From: an uncultured Spirochaetia bacterium
GTDB lineage: Bacteria > Spirochaetota > UBA4802 > JAGODF01
Length of the DNA stretch: 27,724 bases
Assembly (NCBI GenBank): GCA_937967705.1
Contig: CALCJG010000075.1
Coordinates: forward strand, 1 to 27,724
Direction: 5' to 3'
Part shown: piece by piece, positions 1 through 7,977 of the stretch
How the letters are laid out: the number at the start of each line of letters is the position of its first letter
Position numbering within the stretch: the stretch's first letter is position 1
Program-made: the position numbers and the translations under genes
Notes under the pieces: model-generated
The model's database searches: none
What the model was told of the DNA's origin: nothing
What the model saw: the letters and a program-made list of their open reading frames with translations, nothing else

Positions 1-480
1 CTCCCCCAGGGCCTCAAGGACTTTGGTGCCCACCCGGGTCATGATGTGCATGTTGGTTACAACATAGGGGGAGTCGGTAATGTCGATGCCTATTTTGGAT
101 ATGGGAGAACCGATGGGCCCCATGCTGAAAGGGATCACGTAGAGGGTCCGCCCCTTCATGCAGCCCTTGTAAAGGCCCCGCATGGTGGTCTTCAATTCTT
201 CAGGGTCTATCCAGTTGTTGGACGGTCCGGCGGCTTCCTTTGTACGGGAGGCGATATAGGTGCGGTTTTCCACCCTCGCCACGTCGGAGGGGTCCGAACG
301 AAAGAGATAGCAGCCGGGAAGTTTCTGCGGGTTGAGAGCCTTGGCCACACCCTCCTCGGTCATCAGTTTGAAAAGGCGGTCGTACTCATCCCGGGAACCG
401 TCGCAGATGTGGACGTTTTCGGGAGTCGTCAGTGCGGTAATCTCGTCGATCCAATGAGCCAGTTTTTTGTGTTTTATCAT
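1..480 (-). CDS. pckG: Phosphoenolpyruvate carboxykinase (GTP), N-terminal part
   Basis: This is the first 160 codons of a gene that runs off the left edge of the window. The ATG at 480 follows a good Shine-Dalgarno (AGGAGTG, complement of 486-492) at 5 nt spacing. The product matches the N-terminal lobe of GTP-type PEPCK: it shows the conserved [17 protein letters not shown] stretch, then a [21 protein letters not shown] block, then [18 protein letters not shown] and MHIMTRVG. The ATP-type enzyme lacks these blocks. GTP-PEPCK interconverts oxaloacetate and phosphoenolpyruvate in the cytoplasm, for gluconeogenesis or, in some anaerobes, for PEP carboxylation. The catalytic metal and GTP sites lie outside the window, so activity cannot be judged here. 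Confidence 0.93.
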   Translation of the reverse strand, partial: MIKHKKLAHWIDEITALTTPENVHICDGSRDEYDRLFKLMTEEGVAKALNPQKLPGCYLFRSDPSDVARVENRTYIASRTKEAAGPSNNWIDPEELKTTMRGLYKGCMKGRTLYVIPFSMGPIGSPISKIGIDITDSPYVVTNMHIMTRVGTKVLEALGE

Positions 481-823
481 ACAATCACTCCTGTGATGAA
501 TTTTTGCGTCACAAAACAGCGCGGGAACATGCCCGTTCGGTCAGGGAGAGGTTTCGGTTATTTTTCTCCGGGTTCCCGGCAGAGAAATGAGATAAAGAGC
601 GAAGATGTGTATATGAAACGAACGGGATATTACAACGACAAATCGTAAGTCCATATCTCAAAGTGACAGCGATTTGTCAACCATGTAAAGTGAATTTAGG
701 TTAAAGAATTTTGTTACCGGCAGGTCTTCAACCGAGGATCGTATCCCTTCATCGAAGAATGCGTCCCTTCGTCACGGAGGGGGTTGACTCCCCGGGAGAT
801 GTACGGTAAACCGCAGGATGTTG
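481..823. other. Gene-free leader between pckG and the M30 peptidase gene
   Basis: No convincing ORF lies here; the only long plus-strand frame over it is antisense to pckG. The stretch holds the pckG Shine-Dalgarno (486-492), a long AT-rich leader and a perfect 9-bp inverted repeat (637-645 and 670-678) with promoter-like hexamers for pckG. The 781-823 part next to the peptidase stop has only small imperfect hairpins and no U-tract, so I call no terminator there. Confidence 0.6.
637..680 (-). promoter_or_regulatory. Inverted-repeat operator candidate with promoter hexamers for pckG
   Basis: GACAAATCG (637-645) and its exact reverse complement CGATTTGTC (670-678) are centred 33 bp apart, close to three helical turns. 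On the minus strand the upstream arm contains a consensus -35 TTGACA (680-675), followed after 17 nt by a weak -10 GATATG (657-652). The downstream arm contains TTGTCG (641-636) with TTTCAT 17 nt later (618-613). A regulator bound to these arms would cover either -35. The implied leader is about 130-165 nt. The symmetry is seen directly; the regulatory role is inferred. Confidence 0.45.
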
Positions 824-2206
824 CTATTCCTGGCCGTGCATGTCCGCCTTCATCTCCTCGGTAAAGACGGCGTCGGTCATCGGTTTCTCCGATGGATAAA
901 TGACCGGGGTTGGGGTCGTCCCGGCCTCTGGCTCCAGACCTGATGAGGGGAGGACGGTTCCCCCCGTTTCCGTGCCGCTGCTTCCGTTATTCTTGAAAAC
1001 CGCCAGAAGCTTGTCCCGGGCCCCGGTGCCGGTGAAATCCTCGCTGCTCCCGTCATTGTTGACCGCCAGATAGATATAACCGCTGGAGGGGGCGGAAATC
1101 CCCGCTCCGGGACTGCTCTTGACCACCCCCGCTCCGCTGCCCAACGTCGGGTTTGTCCCAGTGTAGTATTTGGCTCCGGGAACCGAAGCCCCCAGAACCC
1201 CTTTATAGGAATAGATGGTGCCGTTTGAAACCCCGTTGTTGACGGCATACCAGCGGAGGAGGATCTGATCGAAACTCCAGGAACTGAGAGTTCCGTCCAG
1301 GGCCATGGCGTCTGACACCGCCCGGTAATCCCCGTAAGTGCTCCTCAGAATTTCCTTGAAAAGATCGTTCCCCAGGGAGGACTGGGCCTTCATGTACTGG
1401 AAGAAGAGATAGGATTTGGAATAGTTGGGCAGGGGATTGGCGGCGTTCCAGTAAAAGAGAGGGCTCTGATTGATATCCCCCGATGCGTTGAAGAGGTTGT
1501 AATAGCTGACCCGGGCGGTAATGGCCCCGTAACAGAGATGATTGGCCGCTTCCGCAAGACCCTCGTCTATCCATGTGCAGGTGGGATTGTCCGCCGTCTT
1601 GTTCTGCAGGTAATAGGAGTAGTTGACCAGATGCTGAAATTCGTGGGCCAGGGTCTTCTTCTGGGCGTCGAAACTCGTCTGGGGATTGCAGTCCAGGTAG
1701 ACCATGTCGCTCTCGTTGGAGCGGAAGGCCGTGCCGTAATCCTTGTTCAATTGTTCCACGCTTTTCCGGCTATACATGTCATAGCTGAAAAAGTATCCCC
1801 CTATGCTGCCCCCGGAAGAAGGGTCTTTGATGTCGTATACCAGGATCACCGTCTTCCCGTTTCCGTCGGCGTCGAAGGGCGAAGCAAAATACTGAGTGAC
1901 CGTAGGATAGATGACGCTTTCAAATTCCAAAGCCAGGGCCGCTGCTGCGGATTCCGTGATCTGCGGCTGGTTCTTGTCCACGTAGATAAGGGCATGCGGG
2001 GATTCCGCCATTTTTCTGGCATTGATCACGTACCATGCTGCGGGATCAGTTCGGTAGTTCCTGGAGAAATCGATCACCGAAAAGCTTTTATAGAGGGGAT
2101 CCTCGCCCCCCCTTGTGCCCGAGCAGGCAAGTCCGAGGACAGCACAGATCGCCAAAAGAACAAGAAACCATCGCTTCATGTAAAAATGTATTAGGTCTAT
2201 CCGCAT
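824..2206 (-). CDS. Peptidase M30-like zinc metallopeptidase, lipoprotein
   Basis: A 460-residue predicted lipoprotein. Residues 10-28 form a signal peptide (MKRW, hydrophobic core, lipobox GLAC), with lipidated Cys28. The zinc motif HEFQH is at 188-192, and a downstream glutamate lies in WIDEGLAEAA (212-221), the layout of gluzincin-type M30 (hyicolysin) peptidases. The preceding region (DGNGKTVILVYDI, residues 113-125) is also typical of this family. The C-terminal 100 residues are Gly/Ser/Pro/Thr-rich and probably form a beta domain plus a flexible tail. The likely role is extracytoplasmic protein cleavage; the substrate is unknown. Start choice: ATG 2206 has an AGG at close spacing, while ATG 2179 gives a cleaner signal peptide but a weak Shine-Dalgarno. 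Either is possible. Confidence 0.82.
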   Translation of the reverse strand: MRIDLIHFYMKRWFLVLLAICAVLGLACSGTRGGEDPLYKSFSVIDFSRNYRTDPAAWYVINARKMAESPHALIYVDKNQPQITESAAAALALEFESVIYPTVTQYFASPFDADGNGKTVILVYDIKDPSSGGSIGGYFFSYDMYSRKSVEQLNKDYGTAFRSNESDMVYLDCNPQTSFDAQKKTLAHEFQHLVNYSYYLQNKTADNPTCTWIDEGLAEAANHLCYGAITARVSYYNLFNASGDINQSPLFYWNAANPLPNYSKSYLFFQYMKAQSSLGNDLFKEILRSTYGDYRAVSDAMALDGTLSSWSFDQILLRWYAVNNGVSNGTIYSYKGVLGASVPGAKYYTGTNPTLGSGAGVVKSSPGAGISAPSSGYIYLAVNNDGSSEDFTGTGARDKLLAVFKNNGSSGTETGGTVLPSSGLEPEAGTTPTPVIYPSEKPMTDAVFTEEMKADMHGQE

Positions 2207-2311
2207 TGTGCCTGCAAAAGGGATCTTTTTGTTAAAATTTCGTCACATTTAAGGATAATGTCGCTTTGATAAAAAATCCAGAAAATATTATGGAAAACAG
2301 ACGGTTAACCG

Positions 2312-2321
2312 GAGCATACAC
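2312..2321. repeat. Perfect 10-bp palindrome in a divergent promoter region
   Basis: CGGTTAACCG reads the same on both strands. It sits between the divergently transcribed M30 peptidase gene and the Nudix gene, a natural place for an operator. A 10-bp palindrome can occur by chance in 300 bp, so this is only a candidate. The rest of 2207-2505 is AT-rich with no ORF. Confidence 0.25.
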
Positions 2322-2385
2322 TGATGCAAGGAACGGAAATACGAAGGACATAAAGGGGATTGCCATGATATAAGGGAAAAAATCC

Positions 2386-2412
2386 TTGAATTAATGAAAT
2401 GACTGCTATGAT
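2386..2412 (+). promoter_or_regulatory. Promoter candidate for the Nudix gene
   Basis: TTGAAT (2386-2391) is followed 15 nt later by TATGAT (2407-2412). The -10 is preceded by TGC, giving an extended -10 (TGCTATGAT), which can compensate for the short spacer. Transcription would start about 85 nt upstream of the Nudix ATG. Confidence 0.4.
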
Positions 2413-2505
2413 GTGATTTCTTTATTACGTCGGGAGATACCGTCACTTCCGGCAGGAAGGGATGGGGGAGCCATAAACGGGTGCAGATAAACGAAGAGGG
2501 GAGAT

Positions 2506-3189
2506 ATGACGGGGAATGAAATCGGCGAGGAGATGCTCGAGGAATGGGACTGGCAGAAGGCCTGTCCCACAGGCAAACCCGTTCCCCGGAGCCGGGCTCA
2601 CAGGGAGGGGATAGCCCATGAAGGGGTTCATCTCTGGGTGATCCGCTGCTCTCCCGGGGGGACCGAGGTGCTCTTTCAGCACCGGGCCGGCCACAAGGAG
2701 AATTATCCCAATTGCCTGGACATAACCGTGGGGGGACATGTCCCCTTCGGGAAGGTGACCGGTAAGATTCAAAAAGAGGCCTTTGAGGAGATCGGCATAT
2801 CCCCGCCGGACGAGGACCTGGTGGACCTTGGCGTGTACCGCTATGAGGAGCAGGACGAGAATATGTTCCACCGGGAATTTCAGCGGGTCTATCTCTATTT
2901 CTGTGAACAGCCCCTGGAGGAGTACCGGTTTAATGACGGAGAAGTGGACGGTATCTTTGCCGTCCCCCTGGAGAGCCTGGAACGCCTCCTGGAGGGGGAT
3001 ATCACCTTTGAGGCTGCGGGCTTTGACGGGGAGAAGTGCCTGCGCCGTTGCCTGTCCCGGAGCGATTTTCATCCCCTCCTCTTCACAGAGCCCATGAAGG
3101 TGTATATGGAGGTGGTGATGGCGTCCGTAAAGGGGTACCTCCGGGAGGGAAGGGTGGCGAACCTCATGCCCGCACCCGGGGTGCTCTGA
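2506..3189 (+). CDS. Nudix-domain protein, IDI/YfcD-like, with atypical Nudix box
   Basis: A 227-residue cytoplasmic protein with a strong Shine-Dalgarno (AGGGGAG) ahead of the ATG. The N-terminal layout (EEWDW...GKPVPRSRAHREGIAHEGVHLWVI, quoted in part) and the GGHVPFG segment resemble the Nudix branch containing isopentenyl-diphosphate isomerase and YfcD-like hydrolases. The Nudix helix is KEAFEEIGI, near residues 89-97, where REUxEExGU is expected. The core glutamates are kept, Arg is Lys, and the upstream Gly-x5-Glu part is altered and about one residue short. The C-terminal 80 residues are a helical extension. Activity on a nucleoside diphosphate derivative or isoprenoid diphosphate cannot be decided. 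It lies 87 nt before the next gene and may be the first gene of that operon. Confidence 0.8.
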   Translation: MTGNEIGEEMLEEWDWQKACPTGKPVPRSRAHREGIAHEGVHLWVIRCSPGGTEVLFQHRAGHKENYPNCLDITVGGHVPFGKVTGKIQKEAFEEIGISPPDEDLVDLGVYRYEEQDENMFHREFQRVYLYFCEQPLEEYRFNDGEVDGIFAVPLESLERLLEGDITFEAAGFDGEKCLRRCLSRSDFHPLLFTEPMKVYMEVVMASVKGYLREGRVANLMPAPGVL

Positions 3190-3276
3190 CCCCTTTTCAG
3201 GCTGACCTGAGACCGCCTGGGACAATCCCGTGTAACCGGATGCTGATACTAAGTCCTAATAACGAAAGAAAAAACC

Positions 3277-5493
3277 ATGATCAAATACATCACGACCATC
3301 ATTAAGAAAGCATGGAGCCGTTTTAAAACTCTCAAAAGGTATTATCTGCCGGGCTTCGTCTTCTTTTTTCTGCTCTTCATAGCGGGGAATGTCCTCAATT
3401 TTACCTTGTCCTACATGGGGAACACCAATGAGGAGGTGGCCATGGCCATACTGCGTGCCTTTTGGCCTGTCATCCTCTGGCAGCTGGGAAAGATCGTGAT
3501 GGTCTATCTCCTCGCGGGGGGATTGCTCAGCGCCCTTTTTCGAGGGGCTCTGGAGTCTCTTAGAAACCGATTCGGTCTCCTCCGCCGGGAGGGGGTGCTC
3601 CTGGCGGTTCAGGGGATGCTCCTCTGCCTTACTGTGTTTCTGGGCTTCTCCTACAAGCTGATTCTGAACCCGCAGGTCTACATCGAAAATTTTTCCGTGC
3701 ACGGGAAGGCTCTGGCCGGCTATCAGGTCTATCTCACCGATCATCTGTCCCCACTGGCCTTTGCTCTGCCCTTTTACGGGATTCTGGGAACAGCGGCTCT
3801 TCTTGCCCTGCTCTCCCTGCCCTGGAGGAAAGGGAGCGATCTCTGGATGCAAATGCGGCAGGGACGGTATTTCAAGGGGGGCCTCAGGGCTGGGGCGATT
3901 CTGGCCCTTGCCTTTCTCCTCTTTGCCTTTCTCTATGAACAGAAATACATCCTCTATAACCGGGAGGCGCGGACCCCCAGCATCCTGATCCTCTCATCCG
4001 ATGCTGTGCGCCCCGATCATCTGAGCCTCAACGGTTATCGGAGAAATACCACGCCCCGGCTGGACGCCTTCTTCCGGGATTCCCTCCAGGTGAGGGGGAT
4101 GATCACGGCCCTGCCTCGCACCTTCCCGGCGTGGGTGAGCGTGCTCACATCGCAGTATCCCCTGACCCATGAGATCCGGCACATGTTCCCCCGCACCCGG
4201 GAGAGAAACGTTACCTTCGACTCGGCAGTAAAGATCCTTGCCGGGAGGGGGTACCGGACCGCGGTAATCTCCGACTATGCCGGCGACATCTTCCCACGCA
4301 TCGACCTGGGCTTCCAGAAGATCCTCACGCCGGATTTCAACTTCGACGTGCTGATCCGGCAGATCCTCCTGGAGAAGCAGGCCTTCCTGCTTCCCTTCTT
4401 AACCAACGATCTGGGGACGCTGCTCTTTCCGGAGATGCGGGGCCTGGCCAAGTACACCCGCTCCCAGGACGTGACCGGCGATACCATCCGGGAGATTGAG
4501 GCGGCACGGGGCAATCCCTTCTTCCTGACGGTCTTTTACTCCATCACCCATTTCCCCTATGCGGCGCCGTATCCCTATTATAAGAAGTATACCCGGCCGG
4601 GTTATGACGGTCCCTACAGGTACTACAAGCAGGTGGTGCTCAAGATGGACAACATGAAGGGGCCGGTCAGGGGCGATACGAGGGAGGACGAGGAACAGGT
4701 CGCGGCGTTGTACGACAACTGTCTCAGCCTCCTGGACGGCGAGATGGGCCGTCTCCTGGGCTATCTGGAGAAGAAGGGACTCCTGGAAAACACCATCGTC
4801 CTTTTTACCTCCGATCACGGCGAGAACTTCTACGAGGCGGATCTGGGGATGGGCCACGGGGAGCATCTGCGGGGACCTTTTGCCCTGGAAGTCCCCTTTC
4901 TCCTCCGTTCCGGGCGTCTTAAGGAGGATCTGAGGAAGACCTTCACGAAGACCTCCAGCAGCGTGGACATCATGCCCACCCTTTTCGATCTGGCGGGCCT
5001 ACCGATTCCCGCTTCCTTCCAGGGCCGGTCGCTCCTGCCCGCCCTCAGGGCCCCCGGAAGCGCCGTGCCGGATGTGGAGGCCTACTGCGAAACGGGCATC
5101 TGGTTCGACAACAACAAGGAATCCAAGCTCTTCTTCCAGCACAACCGCATAGACTACCCGGATATTTCCGGAATCTCCGACGTGGACATGCACTATCGAA
5201 GGGAGGGAGTGATCAGGCAGAATTATCAAAACATCATCAATGCCTCCAAATACCGGGCCATTTACTCCGGGCGCTATAAGCTGATCTATCTGCCTCTTCC
5301 CGGCGGGGCCCGTTACGAGCTCTACGATTACCTGAACGATCCCCTCAATCAGAAGGACCTTTCCGCAAGCCGGCGGGATGTGCTGGAAGGGATGAAAAAG
5401 AAGTTCCTGCGATTCGTGGATGAGAAGGGGGCCGGAAACTTTATCCTGAAGGACGGGTTTCTGTATCCCGCCTTTTCAGATCCGATGTTTTAG
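3277..5493 (+). CDS. Membrane alkaline-phosphatase-superfamily enzyme, LtaS/sulfatase-like, 5 TM
   Basis: A 738-residue protein with about five N-terminal membrane helices (roughly 24-44, 60-85, 105-130, 160-182 and 203-222), then an extracytoplasmic catalytic domain. That is the architecture of LtaS-type phosphotransferases and membrane sulfatases. Active-site residues can be placed: Asp242 in SSDAVRPDHLS, Thr282 in LPRTFPAWVS at the nucleophile position, Asp513-His514 in FTSDHGENF, and His527 and His530 in GMGHGEH. The nucleophile is Thr, not the Cys/Ser of formylglycine sulfatases (CxPxR), so a phospho-transfer or phosphatase role on envelope lipids or glycans is more likely than sulfate ester hydrolysis. 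The Shine-Dalgarno is weak. The gene precedes a second superfamily member by 11 nt, which suggests a common pathway. The substrate is unknown. Confidence 0.85.
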   Translation: MIKYITTIIKKAWSRFKTLKRYYLPGFVFFFLLFIAGNVLNFTLSYMGNTNEEVAMAILRAFWPVILWQLGKIVMVYLLAGGLLSALFRGALESLRNRFGLLRREGVLLAVQGMLLCLTVFLGFSYKLILNPQVYIENFSVHGKALAGYQVYLTDHLSPLAFALPFYGILGTAALLALLSLPWRKGSDLWMQMRQGRYFKGGLRAGAILALAFLLFAFLYEQKYILYNREARTPSILILSSDAVRPDHLSLNGYRRNTTPRLDAFFRDSLQVRGMITALPRTFPAWVSVLTSQYPLTHEIRHMFPRTRERNVTFDSAVKILAGRGYRTAVISDYAGDIFPRIDLGFQKILTPDFNFDVLIRQILLEKQAFLLPFLTNDLGTLLFPEMRGLAKYTRSQDVTGDTIREIEAARGNPFFLTVFYSITHFPYAAPYPYYKKYTRPGYDGPYRYYKQVVLKMDNMKGPVRGDTREDEEQVAALYDNCLSLLDGEMGRLLGYLEKKGLLENTIVLFTSDHGENFYEADLGMGHGEHLRGPFALEVPFLLRSGRLKEDLRKTFTKTSSSVDIMPTLFDLAGLPIPASFQGRSLLPALRAPGSAVPDVEAYCETGIWFDNNKESKLFFQHNRIDYPDISGISDVDMHYRREGVIRQNYQNIINASKYRAIYSGRYKLIYLPLPGGARYELYDYLNDPLNQKDLSASRRDVLEGMKKKFLRFVDEKGAGNFILKDGFLYPAFSDPMF

Positions 5494-5504
5494 GGGGCGG
5501 TGTG

Positions 5505-7976
5505 ATGAGGATGATATCATTGAAAAAAATCCTTTTCTATGCCGGAGCGATCCTCTTCTCGGCGGCGGTTCACCTTTACGCGGCCTGGGCGCTCTTCTTT
5601 TTCCCGGACGATTATGAGATGACCCGGCGCGAGGCCCTGATGAGCTCGCTGGAACATGTGTCGGAGATCGTAGCCTATTCCCTCCTGGATCGTTTGGGCG
5701 AGGCGCGTTTCGAGGGAGATTTCTCCCTGAAGCGTATTTCGGAGATGGCACGGAAACTGATGGAAGACTCCTTCCTCGTCAAGGCGGACTCTCTCGCCCG
5801 GGGAGCCCTGCGGGAGAGGGTTTTCCGTTTCGGTACCGGGTTTCCCGGCATATGGGTGGACGAGCGCTCCTCGCTCATTCTCCCTCCCGGGTGCGCCGTC
5901 TCCTTCTCGACGTATCTCCGGGTTCCCTCCCGGCTTGAGTTCGCCGCTCTTGCAGCTCCCTCCGGGGGGGCCGTTACCCTGGAGATCAGTTCTCCCGGCC
6001 GGTCCTCTCTTAAGAAGGTGTATCGGCTCGAGGGGTACAAGACCCCTTACGGTCCCGGGGATGTGGCTCTGCGCTGGAACAACCGGGGTTTCGAAAAAGC
6101 CCGGGCCGATACGGGATGGAATGATCTCTCCGTGGATCTTTCGGACTTTACGGGACGCAGTATTGCCGTGAGGTTCTCCCGGGAGGAGGGGGAGGGTGCA
6201 GTCTTCCTGGCCCAGCCGCGGGTATTCTGTCTCTCCCCGGTCCGACGCTACAACGTGGTGTATATACTCTTCGACGGGGTGGCCACCCGCCTCTGGAGCT
6301 TTTACAACGACCGCTCCGGCCTCACCCCCTATATGAAGGAGACGGCCGAAAAGGAGTTCATTGTCTTCGACAATCTCTTCAGCCTGGGGGACAAGACCCG
6401 GATATCCACCTCGGGGCTCTTCTGCTCCGAGATGCCCTTCAAGACGCGGCATGGCATCAACCGCAACATCATCCCCGCCAGGGAACTGGATATGTTCTAC
6501 GAGTCCATAAGGGAGGACAGGACCGCCTTGCTGCCTGACGTGTTCCGGAGGAAGGGCTACATCACCCAGCAGTTCGGCAACAGCGGTTTTACCGTGCATC
6601 TTCTCTCCACGGGAGTGGATTACGGCTTTGAGCGCTCCTACGAGTTTTCCTACAACCCCTATGATTCCTACGGTCTTTCCCACCGGTTCTTCGAGTTCCT
6701 CCGGGAAAACCGGAACCGGGAGTTCTTCGTCTATCTGCATTACAACACCCCCCATAAGCCCTTTTATGCACCGGCGCATCATTATCTAAAGGGCCTTCTG
6801 CGCTCCCCGATGGAAGCCCTCTGGAGGCCCGACTTTATGGGATGCCTCAGCTATACCGACGATGTCTTCCGCAACCTCCATCTCGCCCTGGAAAACGCGG
6901 GTGTTCTGGAAAACACCATCGTCATCGTGGCCACGGATCACGGATCGGGGTACGATCTTTCCAAATTCGACGGGGGATTTCAGTACAACGACTATACCCG
7001 TATGACCTTCATGATGCGGCTTCCGGAAAAGCTGAAGCGGGAGATCGGGGCAACCGGGATGAAAAGGATGCCCGCCTATCTCTCCTCGCTCAACACCGCT
7101 CCCACGCTGACGGATCTGACCGGGATCGGCAGGGTGAGCGCCTTCGAGGGGAGGAGTTTCCGCCCTCTGATCCGGGGGGAGATGAAGGAGGGGTCCTTCG
7201 ACAGGGAGATTTGGAGTTTCGGGCGCAAGGCGGAATCGGTCATCACCGACGACGGGTACAAATACATCTTCACTCATGATGAGGAAAAGCGCTTTGTAAG
7301 CCGCCGGTATGCCGTCATAGGGGAGGAGCGGGAGATCCCCTGGGAGCAGATCTACAATATCAAGGACGATCCCCATGAGCGCAGCAACCTGCTCCTGCAG
7401 CGGCGTGATCTGCTGAAGAGGTTCCGGGAACTCTATCTGGCCCGGGACATCCATCATCCAGAGCGGACCGTATTGACCTTCTTCCCCGATCGCATCCCCT
7501 CGCGGATCGAGGTGCGCCTCGCCGCCGGGAGCCCCCTGACGGAGGCGGGTCTCTACAGCCCGGACATGAAGAAGGCCGAAGGTTTGAAGGTTGAGCGAAC
7601 CCCGGGGGGAGGGGTGATGAGGTTTCCCCTGGACCGTGAACGGCGGCACCTGGTCTTCGAGTTGAAAAACGATCGGGCTCCCCTGAGCTTCGAGATACGC
7701 AACAACGGCAAACTCCTGCCTCCCGACCGGATACGCCTGAGTTTCCTCGATCTCAAGGCCCCCGGCAACCCTGTCCGCCTCCGGGAGAGACGGGATTTCC
7801 TTGTGCTGAATGCCTGGACCTTGCCTTCAGCTCCCCCAAGAGGAACAGCGGGGGGCCTTACGGTCAAGGCCTCCCGGGTGGATCTGCATCACTGGATAGA
7901 CATGGGTACGCTGGAACAGACGGGTATCTCCACCGGCATGAAGGAGACGTTAAAGTCCTGGGGATACATTCAGTGA
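5505..7976 (+). CDS. Membrane-anchored alkaline-phosphatase-superfamily (sulfatase-like) protein
   Basis: An 823-residue protein with one N-terminal membrane segment (about residues 9-34). A beta-rich region of about 100 residues follows (roughly 130-240). The superfamily domain spans 250-650, and a second beta-rich domain ends the protein. Predicted active-site residues are Asp257 (YILFDGVAT), Thr298 (GDKTRISTSGLF), His417 (NTPHKPF) and Asp478-His479 (ATDHGSGYD). Thr298 aligns with Thr282 of the upstream paralogue at equal distance to the next conserved proline. The His-containing GMGHG motif of the upstream protein is missing. ATG 5505 is chosen because AGGGGG lies 7 nt upstream; GTG 5502 is also in frame. 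The stop is 1 nt before the mnmH start, indicating coupled translation. Probably an envelope phosphotransferase or phosphatase, substrate unknown. Confidence 0.83.
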   Translation: MRMISLKKILFYAGAILFSAAVHLYAAWALFFFPDDYEMTRREALMSSLEHVSEIVAYSLLDRLGEARFEGDFSLKRISEMARKLMEDSFLVKADSLARGALRERVFRFGTGFPGIWVDERSSLILPPGCAVSFSTYLRVPSRLEFAALAAPSGGAVTLEISSPGRSSLKKVYRLEGYKTPYGPGDVALRWNNRGFEKARADTGWNDLSVDLSDFTGRSIAVRFSREEGEGAVFLAQPRVFCLSPVRRYNVVYILFDGVATRLWSFYNDRSGLTPYMKETAEKEFIVFDNLFSLGDKTRISTSGLFCSEMPFKTRHGINRNIIPARELDMFYESIREDRTALLPDVFRRKGYITQQFGNSGFTVHLLSTGVDYGFERSYEFSYNPYDSYGLSHRFFEFLRENRNREFFVYLHYNTPHKPFYAPAHHYLKGLLRSPMEALWRPDFMGCLSYTDDVFRNLHLALENAGVLENTIVIVATDHGSGYDLSKFDGGFQYNDYTRMTFMMRLPEKLKREIGATGMKRMPAYLSSLNTAPTLTDLTGIGRVSAFEGRSFRPLIRGEMKEGSFDREIWSFGRKAESVITDDGYKYIFTHDEEKRFVSRRYAVIGEEREIPWEQIYNIKDDPHERSNLLLQRRDLLKRFRELYLARDIHHPERTVLTFFPDRIPSRIEVRLAAGSPLTEAGLYSPDMKKAEGLKVERTPGGGVMRFPLDRERRHLVFELKNDRAPLSFEIRNNGKLLPPDRIRLSFLDLKAPGNPVRLRERRDFLVLNAWTLPSAPPRGTAGGLTVKASRVDLHHWIDMGTLEQTGISTGMKETLKSWGYIQ

Positions 7977-7977
7977 T

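Noticed and set aside
492..513. TGTGA...TCACA pair in the pckG leader resembling a CRP site
   Set aside because: The half-sites are separated by 12 nt instead of the 6 nt of CRP sites, and it overlaps the Shine-Dalgarno; at most a weak hairpin.
46..648. 200-codon plus-strand open frame at the left end
   Set aside because: It lies antisense to the clear pckG coding region and has no family resemblance.
735..780. Imperfect direct repeat around the CCCTTC motifs
   Set aside because: Only two short, diverged copies; no array structure.
2443..3225. 260-codon minus-strand frame opposite the Nudix gene
   Set aside because: Its translation matches no family, while the Nudix frame has a strong Shine-Dalgarno and recognisable motifs.
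5517..6782. 421-codon minus-strand frame inside the second envelope enzyme
   Set aside because: Antisense shadow with low-complexity Gly/Arg/Glu composition; the plus-strand superfamily motifs are convincing.
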